Shown: positions 20,795-29,266 of the stretch, piece by piece
Layout: each line of letters opens with the position of its first letter
How positions within the stretch are numbered: position 1 is the first letter of the stretch
NCBI RefSeq assembly: GCF_038246755.1
Contig: NZ_CP134706.1
Span: 992,001-1,056,000 of the forward strand
Reading direction: 5' to 3'
Origin: Micromonospora sp. FIMYZ51
GTDB taxonomy: Bacteria; Actinomycetota; Actinomycetes; Mycobacteriales; Micromonosporaceae
DNA length: 64,000 nucleotides
Position numbers and translations under genes: made by a program
The notes under the pieces: model-generated
Told to the model about the DNA's origin: nothing
The model's input: the letters and a program-made list of their open reading frames with translations, nothing else
The model's database searches: none

Positions 20795-21958
20795 ATGGCC
20801 GCAGAGCAGTCGTTCGACGTGTACCGGTTGCCCGAGGAGCACGAGGCGATTCGGGATGCAGTACGTGAGGTCTGTGCGGCGAAAGTGGCTCCGCACGCGG
20901 CCGAGGCGGATGAGACAAGTGAGTTCCCGAAGGCGTCGTACGACGCGCTGCGCGCCGCCGACTTCCACGCGCCGCACATCCCGGTGGAGTACGGCGGTGC
21001 CGGGGCCGACGCGCTGGCCACCGCGATCGTGATCGAGGAGGTCGCCCGAGCCTGTGCCTCGTCCTCGCTCATCCCGGCGGTGAACAAGCTCGGCACCATG
21101 CCGCTGCTGCTGGCCGCCTCCGACGACCTCAAGCGCCGCTACCTGGCCCCGGTCGCCGCCGGTGAGGCGATGTTCTCGTACTGCCTCTCCGAGCCGGAGG
21201 CCGGCAGCGACGCGGCGTCGATGACCACCCGGGCGGTCCGCGACGGCGACCACTGGGTGCTCAACGGCGTGAAGCGGTGGATCACCAACGCCGGGGTCTC
21301 CGAGTTCTACACCGTCTTCGCGGTCACCGACCCGAGTGCGCGGTCCCGAGGGATCTCCGCCTTCGTGGTCGAGAAGTCCGACCCGGGCGTCAGCTTCGGC
21401 GCGCCGGAGAAGAAGCTCGGCATCAAGGGCTCCCCGACCCGCGAGGTCTACCTCGACAGCGTCCGGATCCCGGCGGACCGGATGATCGGCGCCGAGGGCA
21501 CCGGCTTCGCCACCGCGATGAAGACCCTGGACCACACCCGGGTCACCATCGCCGCGCAGGCCCTCGGCATCGCGCAGGGCGCGCTCGACTACGCCAAGGG
21601 GTACGTCGCCGAGCGCAAGCAGTTCGGCAAGGCGGTCGCGGAGTTCCAGGGCGTCCAGTTCATGCTCGCCGACATGGGCATGAAGCTGGAGGCGGCCCGG
21701 CAGTTGACGTACGCCGCCGCCGGCAAGTCCGAGCGCGGTGACGCCGACCTGACCTACTTCGGCGCGGCGGCCAAGTGCTTCGCCTCGGACGCCGCCATGG
21801 AGATCACCACCGACGCGGTGCAGTTGCTCGGTGGCTACGGCTACACCCGGGACTACCCGGTCGAGCGGATGATGCGCGACGCCAAGATCACTCAGATCTA
21901 CGAGGGCACCAACCAGGTGCAGCGCATCGTGATGGCCCGCCAGCTGCTCAAGGGCTGA
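20795..21958 (+). CDS. Acyl-CoA dehydrogenase (FadE25-like)
   Basis: A 387-residue flavoprotein catalysing alpha,beta-dehydrogenation of acyl-CoA. Signatures: YCLSEPEAGSDAASM (FAD/substrate region), KRWITNAGVS, and the catalytic glutamate in TQIYEGTNQVQRIVMARQLL at the C-terminus. ATG 20795 has GGGGAGGGG 6-8 nt upstream. Near purE/purK in actinobacteria the equivalent gene is fadE25. It ends in a strong GC hairpin and converges on a small membrane-protein gene. Confidence 0.92.
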   Translation: MAAEQSFDVYRLPEEHEAIRDAVREVCAAKVAPHAAEADETSEFPKASYDALRAADFHAPHIPVEYGGAGADALATAIVIEEVARACASSSLIPAVNKLGTMPLLLAASDDLKRRYLAPVAAGEAMFSYCLSEPEAGSDAASMTTRAVRDGDHWVLNGVKRWITNAGVSEFYTVFAVTDPSARSRGISAFVVEKSDPGVSFGAPEKKLGIKGSPTREVYLDSVRIPADRMIGAEGTGFATAMKTLDHTRVTIAAQALGIAQGALDYAKGYVAERKQFGKAVAEFQGVQFMLADMGMKLEAARQLTYAAAGKSERGDADLTYFGAAAKCFASDAAMEITTDAVQLLGGYGYTRDYPVERMMRDAKITQIYEGTNQVQRIVMARQLLKG

Positions 21959-21976
21959 CCGCTACCACTACCACCG

Positions 21977-22005
21977 CCCCGCCCGGCGGTCGGCGCCGGG
22001 CGGGG
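21977..22005 (+). terminator. Terminator hairpin after the acyl-CoA dehydrogenase gene
   Basis: CCCCGCCCGGCG (21977-21988) pairs perfectly with CGCCGGGCGGGG (21994-22005) around a GTCGG loop, 19 nt after the stop and at the convergent junction with the 22023-22673 gene. Confidence 0.75.
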
Positions 22006-22022
22006 TTGGCGGGGTGGTGGGG

Positions 22023-22673
22023 TCAGTTGACGGCGTCGTCGCGCCGGGGCAGGTTGCCCGGCGGGGCGGACCAGGGTGACGCGCCGCCGGTGCGACGGGG
22101 CAGCGGCTCCGTCGGCGTCGGGTCCGGGTCCGGATAGCCCAGGCTCAGCGGAGCGGCGTCCCGTTCCGCCGACGAGACGGGCGGCCAGTCGGTCAGGGTC
22201 GGTTCCTGGGTCGGTGCTGCCTCGGCCGGCGCGGGTGCGGCGACCGGCGCGGGCCAACGCCGCCACCGCTGCCCGCTGAACGTCGCCATCAGCAGCAGCA
22301 CGCCGATCAGGAAGAGAGTGCCGTTCTCCACCGGCAGCCGCAGCGGCAACGGATCGCCGAGGAACTCCCAGTCGTCCGGGATGCGCGCACGGACCCGGAA
22401 CGGCGTGACGAACAGCCCGACGTACGGGGTGATCAGCAGTAGCCCGGCCACCAGCGGACCGAGCGGTGAGATGCGCAGCGTGCCGAGCAGGCCCAGCACG
22501 ATGCCGCCGACAGCGAGATAGACGGCCGGTTCGATGAGGTTGGCCGTGTTGGATGTGCCGATCTCCACCCACCGGTCGACGGTGCCGGCCGACCCGTCCT
22601 GACCGAGAGTGACCAGCACCCACGTGACCGGTGCCACCACCAGCCCGGCGAGGAAGCTCCACAGATGTCGCAT
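22023..22673 (-). CDS. Four-helix membrane protein with proline-rich tail, unknown
   Basis: A 216-residue protein with about four membrane segments (FLAGLVVAPVTWVLVTLG; LAVGGIVLGLLGTL; LVAGLLLITPYVGLFV; LFLIGVLLLMATF) and a hydrophilic Pro/Ala/Asp-rich tail of about 75 residues. I do not recognise a named family. The ATG at 22671-22673 has no Shine-Dalgarno, but TACGGT lies 6 nt upstream on this strand. Its start codon is only 23 bp from the divergent thioesterase start. Confidence 0.7.
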   Translation of the reverse strand: MRHLWSFLAGLVVAPVTWVLVTLGQDGSAGTVDRWVEIGTSNTANLIEPAVYLAVGGIVLGLLGTLRISPLGPLVAGLLLITPYVGLFVTPFRVRARIPDDWEFLGDPLPLRLPVENGTLFLIGVLLLMATFSGQRWRRWPAPVAAPAPAEAAPTQEPTLTDWPPVSSAERDAAPLSLGYPDPDPTPTEPLPRRTGGASPWSAPPGNLPRRDDAVN

Positions 22674-22696
22674 TGGCGCACCGTACCGTTTCCGGC
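22674..22696. promoter_or_regulatory. Bidirectional leaderless promoter: overlapping -10 boxes
   Basis: The 23 bp between two divergent start codons contain ACCGTACCGT (22680-22689). Read right it gives TACCGT, 7 nt before ATG 22697; read left it gives TACGGT, 6 nt before ATG 22673. The two -10-like hexamers share the TA at 22684-22685. There is no room for leaders, so both -35 regions would lie inside the opposite gene. Confidence 0.55.
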
Positions 22697-23212
22697 ATGA
22701 CCGAGCACCCCACCGCCATGCCAGGCAAACCGACGTCGTACTCCAGGGTCACGCTCAGTCGGATCATGACCGCAATCGACGTGAACCTCTACGGAACGGT
22801 GCACGGCGGCGTGCTGATGAAGTTCGTCGACGACGTCGCCGGAGCGGCGGCGGCCCGGCACAGCGGAGGTACGGCGGTCACCGCCGCGATCGACGAGATC
22901 GTCTTCTCCGAGGCGGTCCGGGTGGGTGACCTGGTGCACGCGTACGCCCAGGTGAACTGGACCGGGCAGACCTCGATGGAGGTCGGCGTACGGGTGATGG
23001 CCGAGCGCTGGGACTCGGCCGAGGAGGAGCCGGTCCGGGTGGCCACCGCGTACCTCGTCTTCGTCGGTGTGGAGGTGGGCGGCGCGCCGCGGCCGGTGCG
23101 CCCGGTGCTGCCGGAGACGCCGGAGGACGAACGCCGCTGGCGGGAGGCGGAGATCCGCCGGGCGCACCGGCTGGCCCGTCGCCGCGCCATCCAGGCCCAC
23201 CGCGCTGGCTGA
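22697..23212 (+). CDS. Acyl-CoA thioesterase, hotdog fold (YciA-like)
   Basis: A 171-residue hotdog-fold thioesterase that hydrolyses acyl-CoA to free acid and CoA. The family core is seen in SRVTLSRIMTAIDVNLYGTVHGGVLMKFVDD followed by a helix, with the conserved DEIVFSEAVRVGDLVHAYAQVNWTGQTSMEV strands. The C-terminal 35 residues are highly basic (RRWREAEIRRAHRLARRRAI). ATG 22697 has no Shine-Dalgarno and is probably leaderless. It precedes the acetoacetyl-CoA ligase gene with a repeat element between them. Confidence 0.85.
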   Translation: MTEHPTAMPGKPTSYSRVTLSRIMTAIDVNLYGTVHGGVLMKFVDDVAGAAAARHSGGTAVTAAIDEIVFSEAVRVGDLVHAYAQVNWTGQTSMEVGVRVMAERWDSAEEEPVRVATAYLVFVGVEVGGAPRPVRPVLPETPEDERRWREAEIRRAHRLARRRAIQAHRAG

Positions 23213-23230
23213 GCCGGCCACGATCCGGCC

Positions 23231-23285
23231 GTTAAGCGGGGGCCCCTTTTACTACTCCAGGCGTTAACAAGGGGCCCTTCCTTGC
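23231..23285. repeat. GGGGCCC repeat, copy R1
   Basis: Two half-sites, a diverged GTTAAGCGGGGGCCCCTTTT and an intact GTTAACAAGGGGCCCTTCCT, are separated by about 14 bp ending in AGGC. The element starts 19 bp after the thioesterase stop and ends about 125 bp before the acetoacetyl-CoA ligase start. Two other copies are in this window (29212 and 62300). Confidence 0.85.
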
Positions 23286-23411
23286 ATTTCATGTGGGGCG
23301 GGCACATGCGCTGGTCGGGGTTGGCTGCGGAGAATGGCGCTTCAAGGTAGGGCAAGATGGCGCCACGGCCCACCGCACAGCGCCGTGCCGGGCCAGGGGA
23401 GGAGTGGACCA

Positions 23412-25418
23412 GTGACTGACGTGCTGTGGACGCCACCGGCGGACGTGCTCCAGCGCTCGCGGATCGGGGCGTACCTGGGCTGGTTGGCCGAGCACCGGGG
23501 ACTGGAGTTCGCCGACTACGACGCGCTGTGGCAGTGGTCGGTCACCGACCTGGACGCCTTCTGGCGCTCGATCTGGGATCACTTCGAGGTCATCGCGCAC
23601 ACCCCGCCGACCGCCACGCTCACCGACCGGGGCCTGCCGGGTGCCCGATGGTTCCCCGGCGCCATGCTCAACTATGCCGAGAACGTGCTGCGGATGCCCG
23701 GTCGGGCCGACGACGACCCGATGGTGATCGCGCACGGGCAGACCCGCGATCCGGTGGTACTCACCGCCGCGCAGCTGCGCGAGCAGGTCCGTCGGGTGGC
23801 CGCCGGGCTGCGCCGGCTCGGCGTCGGCGCCGGGGACCGGGTGGCCGCGTACGCGCCGAACATCCCCGAGACGTACGTGTTGCTGCTCGCCACCGCCAGC
23901 CTCGGCGCGATCTTCTCCTCCTGCGCGCCCGAGTTCGGCACCCGCAGCGTCACCGACCGGTGGCAGCAGATCGAGCCGACGGTACTGGTCGCCGTGGACG
24001 GCTACCGCTACGGCGACAAGTCGGTGGACCGGCGGGCCGAGGTGGCCGCGATCCGGGCCGCGCTGCCCTCGCTGCGGCACACCGTCGGCATCGGCTACCT
24101 CGACCCGGCGGATCCGGCGCCAGACGGGGCGCTGGCCTGGGCGGAGTTGGCGGCGGAAACCGACGAGCCACTGACCTTCGCGCCGGTGCCGTTCGACCAC
24201 CCGCTCTACGTGCTCTACTCCTCGGGCACCACCGGGCTGCCCAAGCCGATCGTGCACGGTCACGGCGGCATCCTGCTGGAGCATCTGAAGATGCTCGCCC
24301 TGCACCACGACCTCGGGCCGGCCGACCGGTTCTTCTGGTTCACCACCACCGGCTGGATGATGTGGAACTTCCTGGTCTCCGGGCCGGCGGTGGGTGCGGC
24401 GATCGTGCTCTTCGACGGCAACCCGGGCCACCCCGACCTGGGCGGGCTGTGGCGGCTGGCGGAGCAGACCGGCACCACCTACTTCGGTACCTCGGCGCCG
24501 TACCTGCTGGCCTGCCGCAAGGCGGGCCTGGTGCCGAGGGAAATCGCCGACCTGTCCGCGCTGCGCGGGCTCGGTTCCACCGGTGCGCCGCTCCCCGCCG
24601 AGGGCTTCACCTGGGTGTACGACGCAGTCGGCGCTGACCTGCAACTCCAGTCGCTGTCCGGCGGTACCGACGTGTGCACCGGATTCGTCGGCGGGGTGCC
24701 GCTGTTGCCGGTGCACGCCGGTGAGATCACCTGCCGGGCGCTGGGCGCCAAGGTGGAGGCCCGCTCGGCGGACGGCACTCCGGTCGTCGGCGAGCTGGGC
24801 GAACTGGTCATCACCGAACCGATGCCGAGCATGCCGGTCGGTTTCTGGAACGACCCGGAGGGTGTCCGCTATCGGGAGGCGTACTTCGACGTCTATCCCG
24901 GGGTGTGGCGGCACGGCGACTGGATCACCATCAACTCCCGGGGTGGCTGTGTGATCGCCGGCCGCTCCGACGCCACCCTCAACCGGGGCGGCGTACGGCT
25001 GGGCACCGCCGAGTTCTACTCGGTGGTGGAGGGGCTGGACGAGGTCGTCGACTCGGTGGTGGTGCACCTGGAGGACGACGAGGGTGGCGCCGGGGAGCTG
25101 CTGCTGTTCGTGGTGCTCGCCGAGGGGCTGGCCCTCGACGACGAGCTGCGCAGGAAGATCTGCCGCGAGCTGCGTACCGCCCTGTCGCCCCGGCACGTCC
25201 CCGACGAGATCCACGAGGTCCGCGCCGTACCCCGCACCCTGAGCGCGAAGAAGCTGGAGGTCCCGGTCAAGAAGATCCTCACCGGCACCCCCGTCGACCA
25301 GGCCGCCGCCAAAGGCGCCCTGGCCAACCCCGACTCCCTAACCGCCTTCGCCGCCCTCGCCCACCACCGCACCCCCGACCTAACCCCCACCCCACCCACC
25401 CCACCCCCACCCCCATAG
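23412..25418 (+). CDS. Acetoacetate-CoA ligase (acetoacetyl-CoA synthetase)
   Basis: A 668-residue ANL-superfamily enzyme that activates acetoacetate to acetoacetyl-CoA with ATP. The N-terminal ACAS domain and length fit AACS; the AMP-binding loop LYSSGTTGLPKPIVHGHGG, FWFTTTGWMMWN, GDWITINSRGG, and the C-terminal hinge and catalytic lysine in RTLSAKKLEVPVKKIL are seen. GTG 23412 follows GGGGAGGAG by about 7 nt. The last 15 residues are a Thr/Pro tract (TPTPPTPPPPP) written by a CCCCACC tract that runs directly into palindrome P2, which overlaps the stop codon. Confidence 0.9.
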   Translation: MTDVLWTPPADVLQRSRIGAYLGWLAEHRGLEFADYDALWQWSVTDLDAFWRSIWDHFEVIAHTPPTATLTDRGLPGARWFPGAMLNYAENVLRMPGRADDDPMVIAHGQTRDPVVLTAAQLREQVRRVAAGLRRLGVGAGDRVAAYAPNIPETYVLLLATASLGAIFSSCAPEFGTRSVTDRWQQIEPTVLVAVDGYRYGDKSVDRRAEVAAIRAALPSLRHTVGIGYLDPADPAPDGALAWAELAAETDEPLTFAPVPFDHPLYVLYSSGTTGLPKPIVHGHGGILLEHLKMLALHHDLGPADRFFWFTTTGWMMWNFLVSGPAVGAAIVLFDGNPGHPDLGGLWRLAEQTGTTYFGTSAPYLLACRKAGLVPREIADLSALRGLGSTGAPLPAEGFTWVYDAVGADLQLQSLSGGTDVCTGFVGGVPLLPVHAGEITCRALGAKVEARSADGTPVVGELGELVITEPMPSMPVGFWNDPEGVRYREAYFDVYPGVWRHGDWITINSRGGCVIAGRSDATLNRGGVRLGTAEFYSVVEGLDEVVDSVVVHLEDDEGGAGELLLFVVLAEGLALDDELRRKICRELRTALSPRHVPDEIHEVRAVPRTLSAKKLEVPVKKILTGTPVDQAAAKGALANPDSLTAFAALAHHRTPDLTPTPPTPPPPP

Positions 25419-25489
25419 CTCCGTTGATCATGAGGTTGACGGCAGTAGTTGATCTTCAAAGTGCCGCTAACCTCATGATCAACGGAGCT
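25417..25489. repeat. Palindromic element P2 (shares its loop with P3)
   Basis: A 21-bp perfect inverted repeat: 25417-25437 (AGCTCCGTTGATCATGAGGTT) pairs with 25469-25489. The central 17 nt (25445-25461) are the exact reverse complement of the loop of P3 at 39552-39568. The left arm overlaps the AACS stop (25416-25418). It lies at a convergent junction and is flanked on both sides by pyrimidine- or G-rich simple sequence. Confidence 0.85.
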
Positions 25490-26225
25490 GGGCGAGGGTG
25501 GGTGGGTGGGGGTAGGGGGTGGGGGTAGGGGTGGGGGTTAGGGAGGTGTGGGTGGTTTTTTCGGTGGTCTGGTGGGTGGCGAGGGTGGTGGGGGTGGGGT
25601 GGGCGGTCAGGACCAGGGTGGCGCGGGCGGTCAGGGGGGCCAGCAGCCAGCTGAGGGGATCGGGATAGCGGTCCACGTCGATCAGGACGCGGTCGCCCGG
25701 CGTGATGCCCAGTTCCGCCGCGCGGGCGACGGCCCGGGCCCGCAGCTCCACCTGGGCCGGGCCGGCCGGCGGGTACGCCCCGAAGTGGTCGCCGTGGGCG
25801 CGGACCTCGGTCACGTAGTCGGCGAAGCCGGCCGGCACCTCCCGCAACGGCAGCGCGAACGGGTGCAGCGCCAGGGCGTACCGGTCGCCGGCCGTCCAGG
25901 TTTCCGCCTCGGCGATCCGGTCCGCGGCGGCGAAGAGTACGTCCACGTCGCCCGGCTGGTCGGTCACCGTGAGCCCGGCCGACCAGCAGCCGAGCAGCAC
26001 CGCAGCGGTCTGCCAGTGCGGTGGGAGCAACACGCCGGCGGTGTCGCCCGGACCGAGGGACAACTCGTCGACGAGCAGGTTGGCGGTCTTGGCCACCCAG
26101 TTCGCCAGCGTCGCGCCGGACAGTTCGGTGCGCTCGCCGGTGGCGTCGTCGTACCAGGTCAGCAGGGGGCGGGTGGGGTCGGTCGCGATCGCGTCGGCGA
26201 GGACCCGGGCAAGGTTGTCGGCCAT
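25479..26225 (-). CDS. TIGR03089 family protein (AMP-binding-like)
   Basis: A 248-residue protein resembling the N-terminal part of adenylate-forming enzymes (PLLTWYDDATGERTELSGATLANWVAKTANLL; GDTAGVLLPPHWQTAAVLLGCWSAGL) but too short for a working ligase and without the P-loop. This is the actinobacterial TIGR03089 family; function unknown. In M. tuberculosis a member lies near manB and rmlD, consistent with the neighbours here. The last 30 or so residues are Thr/Pro/His low complexity written by a G-rich tract; the stop lies inside palindrome P2. ATG 26225 lacks a Shine-Dalgarno; TATCGT is 8 nt upstream. Confidence 0.75.
   Translation of the reverse strand: MADNLARVLADAIATDPTRPLLTWYDDATGERTELSGATLANWVAKTANLLVDELSLGPGDTAGVLLPPHWQTAAVLLGCWSAGLTVTDQPGDVDVLFAAADRIAEAETWTAGDRYALALHPFALPLREVPAGFADYVTEVRAHGDHFGAYPPAGPAQVELRARAVARAAELGITPGDRVLIDVDRYPDPLSWLLAPLTARATLVLTAHPTPTTLATHQTTEKTTHTSLTPTPTPTPYPHPPTLAQLR
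25490..25600. repeat. G-rich simple-sequence tract, G-quadruplex-prone
   Basis: Dense GGGTGGG/GGGGGT runs on the + strand beside palindrome P2. It encodes the low-complexity tail of the TIGR03089 protein on the other strand. Many runs of three or more G occur within short spacing, so quadruplex formation is plausible. Confidence 0.6.
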
Positions 26226-26375
26226 CGGCGCGAACGATACGCGGCCGGGGAACGTATTCAATGACAACGACAAGTCGGCGTACCGTCGGGTCGCAGTCAG
26301 CGCCCGTACCCGGCTCCGGCGTAGGCTTGCCGGAGTGTTGTTCCCCACAGTCCCGCCATCGCAAGGAGTCGCCCA

Positions 26376-27521
26376 GTGACCGCCGGTCGCCCGCCCCGCG
26401 TACTCATCGACGCCACGAGTGTCCCCGCCGATCGTGGCGGCGTCGGTAGATACGTCGACGGCCTGCTCGGTGCCCTGGGCAAGGTGTGCGGGTCGGCGGT
26501 GGACCTGGTCGTCGTCAGCCTCCGCACCGATCTGGAGCGCTACCGGCGGATGCTGCCCGGCGCGGAGATCGTTCCCGCGCCCGCCGCCGTCGCGCACCGA
26601 CCGGCCCGGCTGGCCTGGGAGCAGACCGGCCTGCCGCTGCTGGCCCAGCAGGTCGGCGCGGAGGTGCTGCACTCGCCCTTCTACACCTGCCCGTTGCGGG
26701 CCGGCTGCCCGGTCACGGTGACCGTGCACGACGCGACCTTCTTCACCGAGCCGGAGCACTACGACAAGTCCCGCCGGACGTTCTTCCGCAGCGCCATCAA
26801 GACCTCGCTGCGCCGCGCCGATCGGGTGATCGTGCCGAGCAAGGCGACCCGGGACGAGCTGATCCGGCTACTCGACGCCGACCCGACCCGGATCGACGTC
26901 GCCTACCACGGTGTCGACCACACCGCCTTCCACGCCCCCGGCGACGAGGAGAAGGCCCGGGTACGCGCCCGCCTCGGCCTCGGCAACGGCAGCTACGTGG
27001 CGTTCCTCGGTGCCAAGGAGCCGCGCAAGAACGTACCGAACCTGATCCGGGGCTGGGCCCGGGCGGTGGCCGACCGGCAGGACCCGCCCGCGTTGGTCGT
27101 CGCCGGCGGCCAGGGACACGACGACGACATCGACCGGGCGGTGGCCGAGGTGCCGCCGCACCTGCGGCTGCTGCGCCCCGGTTACCTGCGCTACGCCGAC
27201 CTGCCCGGTTTCCTCGGCGGTGCACTCGTCGCGGCCTACCCGTCGTACGGTGAGGGCTTCGGCCTGCCGATCCTGGAGGCGATGGCGTGCGCGGCCCCGG
27301 TGCTCACCACCCCCCGGCTGTCGCTGCCGGAGGTGGGCGGCGACGCGGTCGCGTACACCAGCGAGGACCCGGACCAGATCGCCACCGACCTGGCCGCGCT
27401 GCTCGACGACGAGCCGCGCCGGTTGTCGCTGGCCAAGGCCGGCTTCGATCGGGCCAAGGAGTTCACCTGGGAGTCCAGCGCCGAGGTGCACATCGCTGCC
27501 TGGTCACGAGCGCGATCCTGA
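26376..27521 (+). CDS. Glycosyltransferase family 4 (GT-B fold)
   Basis: A 381-residue retaining GT-B glycosyltransferase. N-terminal acceptor domain with LIDATSVPADRGGVGRYVDGLL; C-terminal donor domain with FLGAKEPRKNVPNLIRGWA, and the E-x7-E signature in SYGEGFGLPILEAMACAAPVLTT. Donor and acceptor are unknown; the adjacent mannose-1-phosphate guanylyltransferase suggests GDP-mannose as donor. GTG 26376 has AAGGAG 8 nt upstream, and TAGGCT (26322-26327) is a likely -10. manC starts 48 bp downstream. Confidence 0.9.
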   Translation: MTAGRPPRVLIDATSVPADRGGVGRYVDGLLGALGKVCGSAVDLVVVSLRTDLERYRRMLPGAEIVPAPAAVAHRPARLAWEQTGLPLLAQQVGAEVLHSPFYTCPLRAGCPVTVTVHDATFFTEPEHYDKSRRTFFRSAIKTSLRRADRVIVPSKATRDELIRLLDADPTRIDVAYHGVDHTAFHAPGDEEKARVRARLGLGNGSYVAFLGAKEPRKNVPNLIRGWARAVADRQDPPALVVAGGQGHDDDIDRAVAEVPPHLRLLRPGYLRYADLPGFLGGALVAAYPSYGEGFGLPILEAMACAAPVLTTPRLSLPEVGGDAVAYTSEDPDQIATDLAALLDDEPRRLSLAKAGFDRAKEFTWESSAEVHIAAWSRARS

Positions 27522-27569
27522 CAGTGCCAACCGGGCGACCGGTCCGGGTGGGTCGGGCATGATGTCCTG

Positions 27570-28661
27570 GTGATCTATGTCGTCATCCCGGCGGGTGGCA
27601 GCGGCACAAGGCTGTGGCCGCTCTCCCGCGCCGGCCATCCCAAGTTTCTCCATCCGTTCACCGGCACGTCCGCCTCGCTGCTCCAGGCGACGGTGCAACG
27701 GGCGGCACCGCTTACCACTCCGGAACACACAATGGTGGTCACCGGCGCGGCCCATGCCGCGGCCGTGGCCCGTCAACTGACCGGGGTACCGGAGGAGAAC
27801 ATCCTGGTCGAGCCCTCGCCACGGGACTCCTGCGCCGCCATCGCGCTGGCCGCGGCGGTGATCGCCGTACGGGATCCGGACGCGGTAATGGGTTCGTTCG
27901 CCGCCGACCATCTGATCGGTGACCCGCAGCGCTGGGTGGCCACGGTCTCCGAGGCGGTCCGCGGGGCCGAGCAGGGACTGCTGATGACCGTGGGGATCAC
28001 CCCGACCCGGCCGGAGACGGGGTACGGATACCTACAGACCGGTGAACCGGTCGGCGACGGGCCGATGCGCCCGGTCGTCGAGTTCAAGGAGAAGCCGAGC
28101 GCCGAGGTGGCCGAGGCGTACCTGCGTTCCGGCCGGTACCTCTGGAACGCCGGCATGTTCGTCTGGCGGGTGTCGGCCTTCCTCGCCGAACTGGCCCGTC
28201 AGCAGCCCGCCCTGCACACCGGCGTCACCGCGATCGCCGCGGCCTGGGGTACCCCGGAGCAGGACGACGTGCTCGGCGCGGTCTGGCCGACGCTGCCCAA
28301 GATCTCGGTCGACTACGCGGTGATGGAGGGCGCGGCAAGCGCCGGGCGGGTCGCGACCGTGCCGGGCGACTTCCGGTGGAACGACGTGGGTGACTTCCAC
28401 ACCCTCGGCGAGGTGCTGCCGGCCGACGCCGACGGCAACGTGGTGCTCGGGGCGGACAGCGAGGCCGAGGTGCTGTTGCGCGACAGCAGCGGCGTGGTGG
28501 TCGTACCGCAGTCCGGGCGGCTGGTGGCCGGCGTCGGCGTACGGGACCTGATCGTGGTCGACACGCCGGACGCGTTGCTGGTCTGCCCCCGCGACCGCGC
28601 TCAGGACGTCAAGACGATCGTCGACGAGCTCAAGGCGCGGGGGGAGGAGAAGCTCGTCTGA
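27570..28661 (+). CDS. manC: Mannose-1-phosphate guanylyltransferase
   Basis: A 363-residue nucleotidyltransferase that makes GDP-mannose from GTP and mannose 1-phosphate. Motifs: VIPAGGSGTRLWPLSR (signature loop), HPKFLHPF, FAADHLIGD, and FKEKPSAEVAEAYL; a C-terminal left-handed beta-helix-like part follows. GTG 27570 has no Shine-Dalgarno; a weak CATGAT lies 6 nt before it. The last 32 nt overlap the end of the convergent NUDIX gene. The symbol follows common use (also called manB in mycobacteria). Confidence 0.88.
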   Translation: MIYVVIPAGGSGTRLWPLSRAGHPKFLHPFTGTSASLLQATVQRAAPLTTPEHTMVVTGAAHAAAVARQLTGVPEENILVEPSPRDSCAAIALAAAVIAVRDPDAVMGSFAADHLIGDPQRWVATVSEAVRGAEQGLLMTVGITPTRPETGYGYLQTGEPVGDGPMRPVVEFKEKPSAEVAEAYLRSGRYLWNAGMFVWRVSAFLAELARQQPALHTGVTAIAAAWGTPEQDDVLGAVWPTLPKISVDYAVMEGAASAGRVATVPGDFRWNDVGDFHTLGEVLPADADGNVVLGADSEAEVLLRDSSGVVVVPQSGRLVAGVGVRDLIVVDTPDALLVCPRDRAQDVKTIVDELKARGEEKLV

Positions 28662-29250
28662 AGGCGGCCAGCCCGGGCGCGACGAGCCGGGCGGTCCCGC
28701 CGGCCAGCGGGTCCGGCAGCCGGTCGGGCGGGAACCAGCCCAGCGCCTCCGACTCCGCGCTGACCCGCTCCACCGCACCCGGTGGTGCGACGACCGCGTA
28801 ACGCACGTCGTGGTGCAGCGAGCCGCCCTGGCAACGCACCGGGTGTACGTCCACGTCGATGGGCACCGGATCGATGCGCAGGCCGGCGATGCCCGACTCC
28901 TCGGTGGCCTCGCGCAGCGCCGCCTCGGCGAGCGTCCGGTCGCCCGGCTCGCAGTGCCCGCCGAGCTGCACCCACCGGTGGAACTTGCCGTGCAGGCAGA
29001 GCAGCACCCGGGAGCCGGTCGCGTCGAACACCAGCGCGCTGGCGGTGACGTGGCCGGCCCGGTGCTCGCGACGCATCGCCGCCGGCCCGGCGGCCAGCAG
29101 ATCGAGGGTACGTTCCAGGGCGGTCGCCGCCTCCGCGCCGGTGGGCTGCCAACCGCTGAGCACCGCCACCGCGTCGGCGTGCAGCAGCGCCCAGCCGTCG
29201 CCGGTGCTGATGTTAGGAGGGGACCCTTTTAATACACGAGGCGTTAACAA
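28630..29250 (-). CDS. NUDIX hydrolase
   Basis: About 180-206 residues with a NUDIX box, GGHCEPGDRTLAEAALREATEESG, that would bind Mg2+ and cleave a nucleoside-diphosphate-linked substrate. It is near F420 and GDP-mannose genes, but substrate is unknown. The start is uncertain: the open frame begins with TTG 29250 inside repeat R2, so the first residues (about 14, LTPRVLKGSPPN) are written by the repeat. No Shine-Dalgarno supports TTG 29250; a downstream GTG near 29170 is the next candidate. The 3' end overlaps manC by 32 bp. Confidence 0.75.
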   Translation of the reverse strand: MLTPRVLKGSPPNISTGDGWALLHADAVAVLSGWQPTGAEAATALERTLDLLAAGPAAMRREHRAGHVTASALVFDATGSRVLLCLHGKFHRWVQLGGHCEPGDRTLAEAALREATEESGIAGLRIDPVPIDVDVHPVRCQGGSLHHDVRYAVVAPPGAVERVSAESEALGWFPPDRLPDPLAGGTARLVAPGLAAFRRASPPPAP

Positions 29251-29265
29251 GGGGCCCTTCCTTTC
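29212..29265. repeat. GGGGCCC repeat, copy R2 (at the NUDIX start)
   Basis: Same orientation and architecture as R1: GTTAGGAGGGGACCCTTTT, then GAGGC and an intact GTTAACAAGGGGCCCTTCCT. It ends one base before the fbiB stop (29267-29269) and contains the presumed 5' end of the NUDIX gene. Confidence 0.85.
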
Positions 29266-29266
29266 A

